A stretch of 64,000 nucleotides of DNA from Lactobacillaceae bacterium (GTDB lineage Bacteria > Pseudomonadota > Alphaproteobacteria > RF32 > CAG-239): positions 501,223-565,222 of the forward strand of contig JAISVX010000003.1 in the NCBI GenBank assembly GCA_031271345.1, in the 5' to 3' direction. This document shows positions 24,541 to 33,980 of this stretch, piece after piece. Both the position numbers and the translations under genes were made by a program. How positions within the stretch are numbered: the stretch's first letter is position 1; each line of letters starts with the position of its first letter. The notes under the pieces are model-generated. The model had not been told where the DNA came from. It did no database searches and saw only the letters and a program-made list of their open reading frames with translations.

Positions 24541-26715
24541 TTGAGAAACTTCGTTAGATTTTGCCTTAGAGTAATTTTTAGATGCTTTAAGATTAGATGC
24601 AATGTAGCCTTTAGTGAAGACCAAGTTCCAAACAAAGGCGTGTATGTTTCAAACCACGTTTCTTATTTGGACCCGCTCGTATTGTTTGCTTTTTTACCCG
24701 GAGATCCAATATTCGCGCTAAACGGTCACTTATATCGCCGCAAATGGATTAGATTCTTTATGAAAACTGCGGATGTAATTCTGTTCAATCCAATTGAACC
24801 GGGCGACATCAAAGATTTGATAGCAAAAGTTGACAGCGGCAGATTATGCATGATTTTTGCTGAAGGAAGAATGACCGAAAACGGCGGATTAATGAAAATA
24901 TATGAGGCTCCGGGTCTTGTAGCCGATAAATCTAAAGCGCCTTTAATCCCGATTTGGATTTCCGGACTGCAATTTAGCTACTTTTCAAAAACAAAAGGAA
25001 AAATACCCCACAGACCATTGCCAAGAGTAGTGGTAACCGTAGGCGAACCCAGACCGTTTAAATTGAAAGACGAACTGCGCCGTCAACGCGACCACATCAG
25101 TAATGAAGTGTACATGATTTTGCGCGAAATGCACTTTAACTCCATATATAACCCAAATATTTCTTTGTTTGCTCAATTAATGAAAACATCTAAAATTCAT
25201 GCGAAGGTTAATGTATTTAAACGCGCAATGTATATAGAAGATATAAAAAGAGAACCAAATTCTTACAAAGATTTAATTATAAAATCTTTTGCGCTCGGCA
25301 GACAATTCAAAAAAATGACCAAAAGAAACGAGCATGTCGGCGTACTGCTTCCAAATGCCATAGCTACGGTATGCACATTCTTCGGGCTTTCGGCTTATGA
25401 ACGAATTCCTGTAATGCTTAACTTTTCAACCGGCGCCGCAAACATGGTTTCCATGTGTAAAACCGCGGTTGTTAAAAAAGTTGTCACATCGAAAGCCTTC
25501 ATAATTCAGGCAAAACTTGAAGAAGACGTAGAAGTTCTGAAAGAAAACGGTCTAAAAATAGTGTATCTTGAAGATATTGCCAAGAAAGTTACGCTCAGAG
25601 ACAAATTAGGCGCATTACTCAGATATAAATCCAAAAGAGTTCCTCATAAAGACGGCGGGAGCAAAGACGCTGTTATCCTGTTTACATCAGGTTCTGAAGG
25701 AACGCCTAAGGCAGTGGTTTTAAGCCATGCGAACATTATATCAAACATAAAACAAATTGCCGCGGTGGAAACTATCTATGTCAACGACGTTGTCTTTAAT
25801 GCCTTGCCTATGTTCCACAGCTTTGGTTTAACGGCAGGCACATTATTTCCGATTTTGGAAGGCGCAAGACTATTTTTATATCCTTCGCCTCTTCACTATC
25901 GTATTATTGCAGAGATTGTATACGAAATTGGCGCAAGCGTTATGTTTGGCACCGATACGTTCTTTAGAGGATACGGTAAAATTGCCCATCCGTTTGACTT
26001 CCACAACATGAGATTTATGTATGGCGGAGCAGAATCTGTGAAGTCAGACACCCGCGAACTGTGGCAGGAACGCGCGGGAATACGCGTTATGGAAGCTTAC
26101 GGTTCGACAGAATGTTCTCCTGTGGTCAGCGCTAACAACAGAATATTCAACCGTTTTGGCTCAATCGGCAAGCTTTTGCCAGGTATGGAAGCAAAAATAA
26201 CTCCAGTTGAAGGAATTGAAAAAGGCGGCGAGCTGATTGTTAAAGGACCGAACGTTCTTAAAGGATACTACTATTCCGACAATCCAGGCGTGCTTGTTCC
26301 TCCGCAAAACGGCTGGTACAACACCGGAGACGTGGTTGAGATGGATGAAATCGGCTTTATTTACATCAAAGACAGAATTAAACGTTTTGCAAAAATCGGC
26401 GGTGAAATGGTTTCATTAAACGCTGTTGATGAAATTGTCAAAAAAGCCTATAACAATGCCGAAGAAGGCTTCAACTGCGGTGTCGTCGCCGTTCCTCATG
26501 AAAGCAAAGGCGAGCAGATTGTTTTGGTAACCAACGATAAAAGAGTTACCCAAGAGCTTATTCATGACTATATCAAAAGAAACAACATGTCAGAGCTGTA
26601 TCTGCCGCGTATAATTTTATTCAGAGAAAGCATTCCTGTTTTTGCCACCGGCAAAACTGATAACATAACTTTGAAAAAGGAAGTGTTAAAAGAACTCGGG
26701 ATAGTAAAAGAATAA
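24541..26715 (+). CDS. aas: Bifunctional acyl-ACP synthetase / lysophospholipid acyltransferase (Aas-like)
   Basis: Re-acylates lysophospholipids at the inner membrane using acyl-ACP that it makes itself. Domain 1 (about 1-200) is a PlsC acyltransferase with the HX4D motif NHVSYLDP and the FAEGRMTENG block. Domain 2 (about 240-724) is an AMP-forming ligase with FTSGSEGTPKAVVLSH, AYGSTECSPV and GWYNTGDVVEMDEIGF. Length 724 matches E. coli Aas (719). The start is a TTG with GGAG 10 bases upstream; no in-frame ATG precedes it, and a nearby ATG is out of frame. The LplT lysophospholipid flippase gene, often adjacent or fused, is absent here. Confidence 0.92.
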   Translation: MRNFVRFCLRVIFRCFKIRCNVAFSEDQVPNKGVYVSNHVSYLDPLVLFAFLPGDPIFALNGHLYRRKWIRFFMKTADVILFNPIEPGDIKDLIAKVDSGRLCMIFAEGRMTENGGLMKIYEAPGLVADKSKAPLIPIWISGLQFSYFSKTKGKIPHRPLPRVVVTVGEPRPFKLKDELRRQRDHISNEVYMILREMHFNSIYNPNISLFAQLMKTSKIHAKVNVFKRAMYIEDIKREPNSYKDLIIKSFALGRQFKKMTKRNEHVGVLLPNAIATVCTFFGLSAYERIPVMLNFSTGAANMVSMCKTAVVKKVVTSKAFIIQAKLEEDVEVLKENGLKIVYLEDIAKKVTLRDKLGALLRYKSKRVPHKDGGSKDAVILFTSGSEGTPKAVVLSHANIISNIKQIAAVETIYVNDVVFNALPMFHSFGLTAGTLFPILEGARLFLYPSPLHYRIIAEIVYEIGASVMFGTDTFFRGYGKIAHPFDFHNMRFMYGGAESVKSDTRELWQERAGIRVMEAYGSTECSPVVSANNRIFNRFGSIGKLLPGMEAKITPVEGIEKGGELIVKGPNVLKGYYYSDNPGVLVPPQNGWYNTGDVVEMDEIGFIYIKDRIKRFAKIGGEMVSLNAVDEIVKKAYNNAEEGFNCGVVAVPHESKGEQIVLVTNDKRVTQELIHDYIKRNNMSELYLPRIILFRESIPVFATGKTDNITLKKEVLKELGIVKE

Positions 26716-26730
26716 AAGATTATCCACCTA

Positions 26731-26768
26731 AAAACAACCCGCAAGCTGTAGTTTGCGGGTTGTTTTTA
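26731..26768 (+). terminator. Bidirectional terminator after aas
   Basis: A 14-pair stem (AAAACAACCCGCAA/TTGCGGGTTGTTTT) with T-runs lies between two convergent genes. Confidence 0.95.
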
Positions 26769-26779
26769 TCACAATATTC

Positions 26780-27610
26780 CTATTCCGGCATTTCTTCCGA
26801 TATATTTTTGAAATGTTCAAAATCTTTCGGTCTGCAAATAATATGACAATTTTTTATCTTTAATTTATCGCTGAATTTATCAGCGGATAGTTTTTCTAAG
26901 ATTTCGCCGGTTTGATAATCAATAAATTCCATACCCAGCAGCTTTATTACCGCCCATGAACCAGCCATATCCCAAATCTTTACACCAAAATAAAAACATT
27001 TACCCCGACCTGTCGCCATATAAATTAAATGCACTACCGCAGAATAAAAATTAGCGGGGCAGTCAACGGACGTATCTAGCTCTACGCCAGGTCTGACAAA
27101 CCAGTCCATATTAAAGACCAGCGGAAGTTTTCCCGGGTCTTTCCGCTTCAGTTCAACCCGTTGCTCCTTTTCAGAAAAAGCCTTCTTAACCCAAAAAGCA
27201 TTATTTTTATCGCCGTAAATAAGCTCGCCAAGCGCGGGGGCATAAGCTGCCCCGCAATATGGTCTGCCATTATGCAAAACTCCTACAGAAATCCCGAACA
27301 TCGGGATTTCGAGAGCGTATGTTAAAGTCCCGTCAATCGGGTCGATTACAAACTGCCATTCGTGTTTATTGATTTCTTCAAACGGGTTTTCTCCCAGTTT
27401 ATCCAAATTCTCTTCATCTATAATGCAATAATCCATATCCTTAAAATTATCTTCAACAAATTTTGCAAACATTTTAGAGATTTCCAAATCGGAGCTGGTA
27501 ACTATATCAAACATGCTGTCTGACTTAAAATTAGAATTGTCAGTTTTTCCATAATTTTGCAAAGCCAGACCACCGGCAGTTTTCATAAAATCCAAAATCT
27601 TTTCTAACAT
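26780..27610 (-). CDS. Inositol monophosphatase-family phosphatase
   Basis: A Mg2+-dependent, lithium-sensitive-type phosphatase of 276 residues. The metal site is complete: DEENL (about 64-68), DPIDGTLTYA (about 92-101) and the C-terminal KIWDMAGSWAVI (about 208-219). Members act on inositol phosphates, 3'-phosphoadenosine phosphates or fructose bisphosphate, and the motifs alone do not separate these. AGAGGAA precedes the ATG. It stands alone, convergent with aas and closed by the shared terminator. Confidence 0.88.
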   Translation of the reverse strand: MLEKILDFMKTAGGLALQNYGKTDNSNFKSDSMFDIVTSSDLEISKMFAKFVEDNFKDMDYCIIDEENLDKLGENPFEEINKHEWQFVIDPIDGTLTYALEIPMFGISVGVLHNGRPYCGAAYAPALGELIYGDKNNAFWVKKAFSEKEQRVELKRKDPGKLPLVFNMDWFVRPGVELDTSVDCPANFYSAVVHLIYMATGRGKCFYFGVKIWDMAGSWAVIKLLGMEFIDYQTGEILEKLSADKFSDKLKIKNCHIICRPKDFEHFKNISEEMPE

Positions 27611-27680
27611 TTATTCCTCTTAGATATTATTCGTTAGTTTATAAAACTATAAGTGATGTTTTTATAAAAATAAAGAGAAT

Positions 27681-27710
27681 AAGAAAAGGTTCCGAAAGGA
27701 ACCTTTTCTT
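27681..27710 (-). terminator. Terminator after the AsmA-like gene
   Basis: A 13-pair stem AAGAAAAGGTTCC/GGAACCTTTTCTT with a GAAA/TTTC tetraloop closes the HD-AsmA-like operon. Confidence 0.9.
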
Positions 27711-27727
27711 GCAAGCTTATGCAGCCA

Positions 27728-28528
27728 TTATTTTTTTAGCTTGTCAAAGATACCTTTGGCATCAATTTTCTCTTTGACGCTGTCAATCGCCTTGTCTAAA
27801 TTTTCTTTAGCCACAGCTTTAACATCATCCAGCTTATTTTTTGCGACTGCCGAGGTCGCTTCGTCAAGAATTCTTGTCATAACTTTAGAAATAGCGGTTA
27901 CAATGCTGTCTCCATCTTTTCCTTTGCCAATATCTTTAATCACAATATCAGGCAGAACAATTGTCTTATCAACCGCTTTAGTTTCAATAACGCCTTCTAT
28001 TCCCTGAGACGGAATAACGGCGGCAAGATTTGTCGCGTTAATGGAAATCTTATTAATTATAACTTTCTTGCCTGCTTTAGCATTGCCTGCCGGCTCTTTT
28101 TTCGCGTCTTCTTTTACTTTTTCTTCCGCTGACTGGGTATTGTTCTTAACATTTTTCAATATGTCGCCGACGTTGTTTTGCATAACCGACAGCATTTCAT
28201 AAGTCATAGCAGGCTTATCAACCCTAATCTCTTCAATAACAATTGCATTGGAAGTCAGGCTTTTCATATTAACTCTAACATAAATTTCATCAGTGCTGAA
28301 CAAATATGGAGTTTCATATCCTTTTGGATTGGCAACGGTAAACTTCTCGATTTTGCCTTCTCCATTTGCAAGATTAAGCTTAAATCCCTGCAAATCAACT
28401 TTAGTGCCGGTGATTTCGCTTCCATATTTATTAACTAGTTTTCTAACAATAATCTCAAGATTATTAAACAGGTAATATCCTCCTGCGCCGATTATTACTA
28501 AAAAAGCCAAAAATATATATTTTTTCAT
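27728..28528 (-). CDS. AsmA-like inner-membrane-anchored periplasmic protein
   Basis: A 266-residue protein with one N-terminal membrane segment (IFLAFLVIIGAGGYYLF) and a periplasmic beta-rich domain. The opening pattern, anchor followed by GTKVDLQGFKLNLANGEGKI and VANPKGYETPYLF, is that of AsmA-type or DUF748-like bridge proteins. The second half is a Lys/Ala/Asp-rich helical stretch (DDVKAVAKENLDKAIDSV) with coiled-coil potential. It is short compared with AsmA (over 600 residues). The gene starts 5 bases after the HD-domain gene, so the two form an operon. The function is inferred only from the domain pattern. Confidence 0.65.
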   Translation of the reverse strand: MKKYIFLAFLVIIGAGGYYLFNNLEIIVRKLVNKYGSEITGTKVDLQGFKLNLANGEGKIEKFTVANPKGYETPYLFSTDEIYVRVNMKSLTSNAIVIEEIRVDKPAMTYEMLSVMQNNVGDILKNVKNNTQSAEEKVKEDAKKEPAGNAKAGKKVIINKISINATNLAAVIPSQGIEGVIETKAVDKTIVLPDIVIKDIGKGKDGDSIVTAISKVMTRILDEATSAVAKNKLDDVKAVAKENLDKAIDSVKEKIDAKGIFDKLKK

Positions 28529-28533
28529 TATGA

Positions 28534-29382
28534 CTATCCTTTCAATTGTTCATATCTTTTAGTTATATATTCTTTTATTTTTTTTTCAATAATAAAAGAA
28601 TCATTTTCGCCAATCTGGTAATAACGCAGGAAAGCAATATATTTTTTCAAAAGTTTGTGTTTTTCGAAATAATCATAAGACGTTCTGTAGTTTATGTCAA
28701 AAAGCCATGCCAGAAACCTCATCGCCTGATCTGGAGCGGAAACTGCGTATCTATTATTTATAACTGTTTCAGCCATAAACCCGCTAAAAACTTTTTCGCT
28801 TATCGGAGCCTTTTTCATTTCATCAGACAACGGCGCGACATCAATTTTATAAAGCATTGTATCCAAAATGTCCTTAGCGTCGACAAAGAAATACATATTC
28901 GCCATTTTATCGGCATCTCTAACCAAAAATAAAATCTCTTCAACCTCGTTTTTAAGAGCATCATCCTCAATAGATTTATACTCTTCATCACTATAAAAAT
29001 CTTCCAGCAAATGTCCGTGGTGTTTTATGGGAAGGATGATTCTGACATCGTTAAACTCTGGCATATCTTTCAACATTTCATATCCGAGCTGGCTGTGGTC
29101 ATATTTAACGTTATGCCCGCCGCCTTCCGACCGCTTAAACAATTCTTCAAATTCTTTGAACCGACCAATATCATGAAGCAAAACCGATGTTAACGCTATG
29201 CCCTTAAACTCCGCAGTTTTATTTAGAAACTCGTGCTTATAAATATATTTTCCCAGCCCAAAAACCTGCATGGAATGGTGCAGTTTTTCATCGGCAAAAT
29301 GAGCAAAATAACCTTTGTCCCCCACTTTCCTCCGGCATTCGTTATATCTTTCTTTTAATAGTCTCTTAGCGGCTTCAAGCAT
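28534..29382 (-). CDS. HD-domain phosphohydrolase
   Basis: A 282-residue metal-dependent phosphohydrolase. The HD signature is complete: HH near residue 35, LLHDIGRF near 90, an additional KHHGH (about 140) and RDADKMAN (about 178). This order is typical of stand-alone HD enzymes that act on nucleotides. The ATG at 29382 is chosen because GGAG lies six bases upstream; the longer frame starts with a TTG inside that site. It is the first gene of an operon with the AsmA-like protein. The substrate is unknown. Confidence 0.85.
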   Translation of the reverse strand: MLEAAKRLLKERYNECRRKVGDKGYFAHFADEKLHHSMQVFGLGKYIYKHEFLNKTAEFKGIALTSVLLHDIGRFKEFEELFKRSEGGGHNVKYDHSQLGYEMLKDMPEFNDVRIILPIKHHGHLLEDFYSDEEYKSIEDDALKNEVEEILFLVRDADKMANMYFFVDAKDILDTMLYKIDVAPLSDEMKKAPISEKVFSGFMAETVINNRYAVSAPDQAMRFLAWLFDINYRTSYDYFEKHKLLKKYIAFLRYYQIGENDSFIIEKKIKEYITKRYEQLKG

Positions 29383-29438
29383 TTCAAACTCCAAAAATTA
29401 TTTTTTTAAGATACCCCATAAAAAATATGTTTTAAATA

Positions 29439-29659
29439 AAAAAAGAGTGTTTACATTGCTCTTAAAAAAGAGGGATGTAAACACTGTTTTATATGTTTGT
29501 TTTCTTCAAAACTTTGGCGCAAGCTAGGGAATGAATCGAAATTAAATCCTGGCAAGAGATAAAAAATCAATATCATCCCCTAGCATAGCTCCAACCACAA
29601 AAGTTTTGTAAAGAAAAGAAGGCTTCTAAATCGTATATAATTTTATAAAAATAGCTGTT
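29439..29659 (-). ncRNA. Rod-shaped small RNA candidate (6S RNA-like architecture)
   Basis: This stretch holds no ORF but reads as a complete small transcription unit on the minus strand, with a good promoter before it and a strong terminator at its end. The predicted transcript (about 220 nt) folds into one long rod. A 16-pair closing stem (TTTTCTT, 2-base bulge, CAAAACTTT, pairing with AAAGTTTTG-AAGAAAA) leads to an asymmetric bubble (about 15 bases against 7). Above it is a 12-pair stem GCTAGGGGATGA/TCATTCCCTAGC and a weaker apical helix. A long duplex with a central bubble is the hallmark of 6S RNA, but I cannot verify sequence homology. It could also be another regulatory RNA. Confidence 0.6.
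29446..29485 (-). terminator. Strong terminator of the ncRNA candidate
   Basis: The 11-base perfect arms AGTGTTTACAT/ATGTAAACACT enclose an inner stem CTCTT/AAGAG and are followed by T7 on the minus strand. No protein gene lies upstream of it on that strand. Confidence 0.88.
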
Positions 29660-29665
29660 GCCTGC

Positions 29666-29694
29666 TTTATATGGCAGCTCTTTAAAAGAGTCAA
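29666..29694 (-). promoter_or_regulatory. Sigma70 promoter of the ncRNA candidate
   Basis: TTGACT and TATAAA are separated by exactly 17 bases on the minus strand. The predicted transcript start is near 29659. It points away from ugd and towards the structured RNA. Confidence 0.75.
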
Positions 29695-29799
29695 GCGGTT
29701 TTATTTTAGATTCTTTTGCAAAATTATAAAAATCAGTTGAGATTTTAGAATTTAGTTTTATAAGTGATATTGTTGTGTAATAAAAATAAGGAAAATAAT

Positions 29800-31125
29800 A
29801 TGAAAATAGGTATTATTGGAACAGGTTATGTAGGGCTTCCAACAGGTGTAGGTTTGGCAGAACTAGGTAATGATGTTACTTGCATCGATAAAGATTTAAA
29901 CAAAATCGATTCTCTAAAAAACGGAAAAATTACAATTTTTGAAGACGGCTTGGAAGAGCTGTACTTAAAAAACATTAAAAACGGCAAATTAAAATTTACA
30001 ACTTCTATGAAAGACGGCGTTGAAAATGCCGACTTGGTAATGATTGCCGTAGGCACTCCGCCCCACCCTGTTACCAAAGAAGCGGATATGAAATATATAT
30101 ATGCCGCAGCGGAAGAATTAGCGGAGTATATTACCGGCTATACGGTAATTGCAAACAAGTCTACCGTACCGATAGGAACCGGAGACGAAGTGGAAAAAAT
30201 TATAAAAGACAAGAACAAAAAAGCAGATTTCGACGTGGTTTCTCTTCCCGAGTTTTTACGCGAAGGCTTTGCAATTCACGATTTTTTTAATCCCGACAGG
30301 ATTGTAGTCGGCTCAAACTCAGGCAGGGCTTCCGATGTCTTAAGAACGCTGTACAAGCCGTTTGAAAATAAATCCAACATGCTGTTTGTCAAGAGACGTT
30401 CTTCCGAGACAATTAAATATGCGTCAAACGCGTTTTTAGCCATGAAAATTCATTATATCAACGAAATGGCTAACTTCTGCGAAAAAGTTGACGCCGATGT
30501 TTTTGAAGTTGCTCAGGGAATGGGAACTGACACCCGTATCGGCAACAAATTTTTGAACCCTGGTCCGGGATACGGCGGCAGCTGTTTCCCAAAAGACACA
30601 AACGCAATGGCATATATGGCTCGTCAAAACTGCATCAATCTTTCGTTAATTGAAACAACAATAAAGAGAAACGATGAAAGAAAAGCCGAAATGGCGGAAA
30701 GAATTATTAACGCGGTTTCAGATGTTGCCAAGTCTAAAATCGGCGTTTTAGGTCTTGCATTTAAAAACGGCACCGACGACTGCCGAGAATCTCCGGCAGT
30801 GCAGATTATTGAGCATTTAATAGAAAAAGGCGCGAAAAACATTAAAGCTTTTGACCCTAAAGCTCTTGATAATGCCAAACAAATACTAAAAAATCAAATC
30901 TCTTATGCAATAGACGAGTATGACGCGGCTAAAGACGCTGATATTCTTGTTGTTTTAACAGAATGGAAAGAGTTTAGAGATTTGGATTTCAATAAAGTCA
31001 AAAAACTTATGAAAACTCCCAAAATAATGGATTTAAGAAATATCTTAAATTTTGAAGAAATAAAGAATTTTGGATTTGAATATCACAGCATTGGCAGACA
31101 GCATACGCCTTGCAAAGTAAAATAA
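29800..31125 (+). CDS. ugd: UDP-glucose 6-dehydrogenase family protein
   Basis: Oxidises UDP-glucose to UDP-glucuronate with two NAD+, supplying capsule and LPS sugars. Domains in order: Rossmann NAD-binding GTGYVGLPTGVGLAE (7-21), the central helix with FLREGFA, NPDRIVVG and NAFLAMKIHYINE, and the active-site block GPGYGGSCFPKDT with the catalytic Cys (about residue 260). The C-terminal domain has LGLAFKNGTDDCRESPA. The start at 29800 is supported by AAGG; the frame extends upstream without other support. UDP-glucose is the likeliest substrate, but related UDP-sugars or GDP-mannose cannot be excluded. Confidence 0.9.
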   Translation: MKIGIIGTGYVGLPTGVGLAELGNDVTCIDKDLNKIDSLKNGKITIFEDGLEELYLKNIKNGKLKFTTSMKDGVENADLVMIAVGTPPHPVTKEADMKYIYAAAEELAEYITGYTVIANKSTVPIGTGDEVEKIIKDKNKKADFDVVSLPEFLREGFAIHDFFNPDRIVVGSNSGRASDVLRTLYKPFENKSNMLFVKRRSSETIKYASNAFLAMKIHYINEMANFCEKVDADVFEVAQGMGTDTRIGNKFLNPGPGYGGSCFPKDTNAMAYMARQNCINLSLIETTIKRNDERKAEMAERIINAVSDVAKSKIGVLGLAFKNGTDDCRESPAVQIIEHLIEKGAKNIKAFDPKALDNAKQILKNQISYAIDEYDAAKDADILVVLTEWKEFRDLDFNKVKKLMKTPKIMDLRNILNFEEIKNFGFEYHSIGRQHTPCKVK

Positions 31126-31129
31126 CATA

Positions 31130-31159
31130 AAAAAACGCCTGCCTTCAGGCGTTTTTTTT
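31130..31159 (+). terminator. Terminator after ugd
   Basis: The stem AAAAAACGCCTG/CAGGCGTTTTTT with a CCTT loop is followed by a T8 run. Confidence 0.95.
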
Positions 31160-31267
31160 CGCTAAAAATATTTTTGTTAACTGTACATTTCATGTGTTGA
31201 CTTCATCATTAGGATGAATAGAATGCAGTTATTACTTTATGTAACAAAAAAAAGGAATATATATAAT

Positions 31268-32461
31268 ATGAACAAAAATTTTATCAACTCTCTAAGAGCC
31301 AAGCTCGAAGAGGTAAAAGGTGCTGGGTTATATAAATCAGAACGCATAATTACAAGCCAGCAGCAGGCTAATATCGAGCTTCAGGACGGAAGCCATGTAT
31401 TAAACTTCTGCGCCAACAATTATCTTGGTTTGGCAAATAATCCAGAACTTATAAAAACTGCTGCCGAAGCAGTAAGAAAATATGGCTACGGAATGAGTTC
31501 GGTACGTTTTATATGCGGAACCCAAGATGTACACAAAGAATTAGAAAAAGTAATCTCCAACTTTCTAAAAATGGATGATACAATCCTTTATTCTTCATGC
31601 TTTGACGCAAACGGCGGTTTGTTCGAAACCCTGCTTGAAGCTGAAGACGCGATTATATCCGACGCCTTAAACCACGCTTCAATTATTGATGGCGTGCGTT
31701 TATCAAAAGCTAAGAGATACCGTTATGCAAACAACAACATGGAAGAGCTTGAAAACTGCCTGAAACAAGCCGACGCGGACGGCGCGAGATATAAACTTAT
31801 CGCGACCGACGGCGTTTTCTCCATGGACGGCGTCATTGCAAACTTAAAAGCCGTCTGCGATTTGGCTGACAAATATAACGCGATTGTAATGGTTGACGAC
31901 AGCCACGCGGTTGGTTTTGTCGGCGAAAACGGACGCGGAACTCCCGAATACTGCGGCGTAATGGACAGAGTTGATATTATTACTGGAACACTCGGCAAAG
32001 CTCTTGGCGGCGCTTCTGGCGGTTATACGTCCGGACGTCAGGAAATCATTGATTGGCTGCGCCAGCGTTCGCGTCCATATCTGTTTTCCAACACATTGGC
32101 TCCCGTAATTGCCGCAACTTCAATTAAGGTTTTTGAAATGTTAAGCTCTGGAAAAGAACTGCGCAAAAAACTTGAAGAAAACAGCAGATATTTTAGAAGT
32201 GAAATGGAAAAACGCGGCTTCAAACTAGCCGGAGCTGGTCATGCGATTATCCCTGTAATGGTCGGCGACGCAAAATTAGCCAGCCAGCTGTCGGACAAAA
32301 TGCTGCAAAAAGGCATTTATGTAATCGCGTTTTCTTATCCTGTTGTACCTCAAGGACAAGCAAGAATAAGAACCCAGATGTCAGCGGCTCACAGCAAAGC
32401 GGACATTGACAAGCTGGTTGACGCGTTTGAAACATTTGGAAAAGAATTAAAGATTATTTAG
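31268..32461 (+). CDS. kbl: Glycine C-acetyltransferase (2-amino-3-ketobutyrate CoA ligase)
   Basis: A PLP enzyme that splits 2-amino-3-ketobutyrate into glycine and acetyl-CoA, the second step of threonine breakdown. The 397 residues show the alpha-oxoamine synthase pattern: [15 protein letters not shown], the [15 protein letters not shown] region, [16 protein letters not shown] and the PLP-lysine segment [15 protein letters not shown]. The ATG at 31268 gives the usual family length; an upstream Met in the same frame would add an unrelated leader. It lies 10 bases before tdh, so both are one operon. Confidence 0.96.
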   Translation: MNKNFINSLRAKLEEVKGAGLYKSERIITSQQQANIELQDGSHVLNFCANNYLGLANNPELIKTAAEAVRKYGYGMSSVRFICGTQDVHKELEKVISNFLKMDDTILYSSCFDANGGLFETLLEAEDAIISDALNHASIIDGVRLSKAKRYRYANNNMEELENCLKQADADGARYKLIATDGVFSMDGVIANLKAVCDLADKYNAIVMVDDSHAVGFVGENGRGTPEYCGVMDRVDIITGTLGKALGGASGGYTSGRQEIIDWLRQRSRPYLFSNTLAPVIAATSIKVFEMLSSGKELRKKLEENSRYFRSEMEKRGFKLAGAGHAIIPVMVGDAKLASQLSDKMLQKGIYVIAFSYPVVPQGQARIRTQMSAAHSKADIDKLVDAFETFGKELKII

Positions 32462-32471
32462 GAGCTAAAGA

Positions 32472-33497
32472 ATGAAAGCACTTTCAAAATTAAAACCAGA
32501 AGAAGGAATTTGGATGGTTGATGTCCCTATGCCAACAATCGGGGACAACGATGTCTTGGTAAAAATCAAGAAAACGGCAATTTGCGGCACAGACGTTCAC
32601 ATCTATAATTGGGATGAATGGTCTCAAAAAACTATCCCTGTTCCAATGGTTATCGGTCACGAATTTGCGGGCGAAATTGTGGAAATGGGCAAAAACGTAA
32701 AAGGTTTTAAGGTCGGCGACAGAGTTTCTGCCGAAGGACATATTGTTTGCGGACACTGCCGCAACTGCCGCGCAGGAAAAGTCCACCTATGCCCTAACAC
32801 AATCGGTATCGGTGTAAACCGCCAGGGCTGTTTTGCGGAATATTTATCTGTTCCAGCGTCAAACCTTTATAAACTGCCCAAAAAAGTTACGGACGACCTG
32901 GGCGCTATTTTAGATCCAATGGGTAATGCTACGCATACTGCACTTTCGTTTGATCTAATCGGCGAAGACGTGCTTATCACTGGCGCGGGTCCAATTGGTA
33001 TTATGGCGGCAAGAATTGCAAAATTCGTCGGCGCAAGAAACATCGTTATCACTGACGTAAACCCATACAGATTGGATTTGGCAACAAAAATGGGAGCGAC
33101 TTTAGCGGTTGACGTATCTAAAGATACGATTGAAAACGCAATGAAGCAGCTTGGCATGAAAGAAGGCTTTGACGTCGGCTTGGAAATGTCCGGCAATGGC
33201 AGAGCTTTCAGCAGCATGATTAAAGCGATGAAAAACGGCGGTAATATCTCATTGCTTGGTATTTTGCCTTCAAACACTACCATCGATTGGAGCGACGTAA
33301 TCTTCAAAGGTTTGTTCCTCAAAGGTATTTACGGTCGCGAAATGTATGAAACATGGTATAAAATGGGCGCGATGATTGAAGCCGGCTTGGATATGAACCC
33401 AATTATCACTCATAAGTTCAAAGTCGACGATTTCCAAAAAGGCTTTAACGCAATGAGAAGCGGACAATCAGGCAAAGTCATTCTCGACTGGGAATAA
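32472..33497 (+). CDS. tdh: L-threonine 3-dehydrogenase
   Basis: A zinc-dependent medium-chain dehydrogenase that oxidises threonine to 2-amino-3-ketobutyrate, the substrate of Kbl. Visible sites: catalytic zinc ligands Cys38 (AICGTDVH) and His63-Glu64 ([10 protein letters not shown]); the structural zinc loop with four Cys ([15 protein letters not shown]); NAD-binding [15 protein letters not shown]. Length 341 equals E. coli Tdh. The kbl-tdh order is conserved and closed by a clear terminator. Confidence 0.97.
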   Translation: MKALSKLKPEEGIWMVDVPMPTIGDNDVLVKIKKTAICGTDVHIYNWDEWSQKTIPVPMVIGHEFAGEIVEMGKNVKGFKVGDRVSAEGHIVCGHCRNCRAGKVHLCPNTIGIGVNRQGCFAEYLSVPASNLYKLPKKVTDDLGAILDPMGNATHTALSFDLIGEDVLITGAGPIGIMAARIAKFVGARNIVITDVNPYRLDLATKMGATLAVDVSKDTIENAMKQLGMKEGFDVGLEMSGNGRAFSSMIKAMKNGGNISLLGILPSNTTIDWSDVIFKGLFLKGIYGREMYETWYKMGAMIEAGLDMNPIITHKFKVDDFQKGFNAMRSGQSGKVILDWE

Positions 33498-33508
33498 AAA
33501 AAGCAAAA

Positions 33509-33538
33509 TAAAAAGCCCCTCGATTGAGGGGCTTTTTA
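33509..33538 (+). terminator. Terminator after tdh
   Basis: The stem AAAAAGCCCCTC/GAGGGGCTTTTT with a GATT loop is bidirectional and also serves the convergent HNH-like gene. Confidence 0.95.
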
Positions 33539-33564
33539 TAGTTTAATAATTATCTCAAGACAAA

Positions 33565-33876
33565 TTATGCTTTTGGTGCAGGGACTAAATCATCCCATTC
33601 CACAGAAAACACTGTTTTGTTATTATGATTATTACATCCAATACAAGATGGCACTATATATAAAACATTATTTTTATAATACCATTGACCATCACTTCTT
33701 TTTTCCACCAGTTGAACATGTGCGCCGACCAGATCTTTAGATTGTTCATTGCATTGACGGCATTTTCCCGCTATCAAACCTTTTTTACTATTCCAATAAT
33801 CAATCCAGGCGTCATATCCGCTGGGAGGATCCAAATCATAAGTACCTTGTGCATTAGCTGCATAAACTTTTGTCAT
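33565..33876 (-). CDS. Small zinc-ribbon protein, HNH endonuclease-like
   Basis: A 103-residue protein with two cysteine pairs (CRQC at 39-42 and CIGC at about 78-81) around a GAHVQLV segment and a CNNHNN end. The order Cys-x2-Cys, AHV, Cys-x2-Cys-Asn resembles the treble-clef fold of HNH nucleases, but I cannot confirm the catalytic residues. It lies alone in a small accessory patch next to an XRE/ImmA pair and near tRNA-Lys. It might be a nuclease or a structural zinc protein. Confidence 0.6.
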   Translation of the reverse strand: MTKVYAANAQGTYDLDPPSGYDAWIDYWNSKKGLIAGKCRQCNEQSKDLVGAHVQLVEKRSDGQWYYKNNVLYIVPSCIGCNNHNNKTVFSVEWDDLVPAPKA

Positions 33877-33980
33877 TTTTTATAATTCCATAAAAAAACA
33901 TGCCGACCCACAAGAAACATGTTGCATTAAAAGCACGAATATCATAAAATAAGAGTTGTTAAGAAACCTATTAATGGGTC

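Noticed and set aside
24525-24556. An ATG about 16 bases before the aas start that looked like the true start
   Set aside because: It is in a different frame and closes after ten codons (METRRLEKLR). It could be a leader peptide, but there is no support for that.
29439-29659. tmRNA or SRP RNA as identity of the structured RNA
   Set aside because: There is no tRNA-like end with TTCGA-loop and CCA, no tag reading frame, and no SRP tetraloop motif; the rod with central bubble fits 6S-type RNA better.
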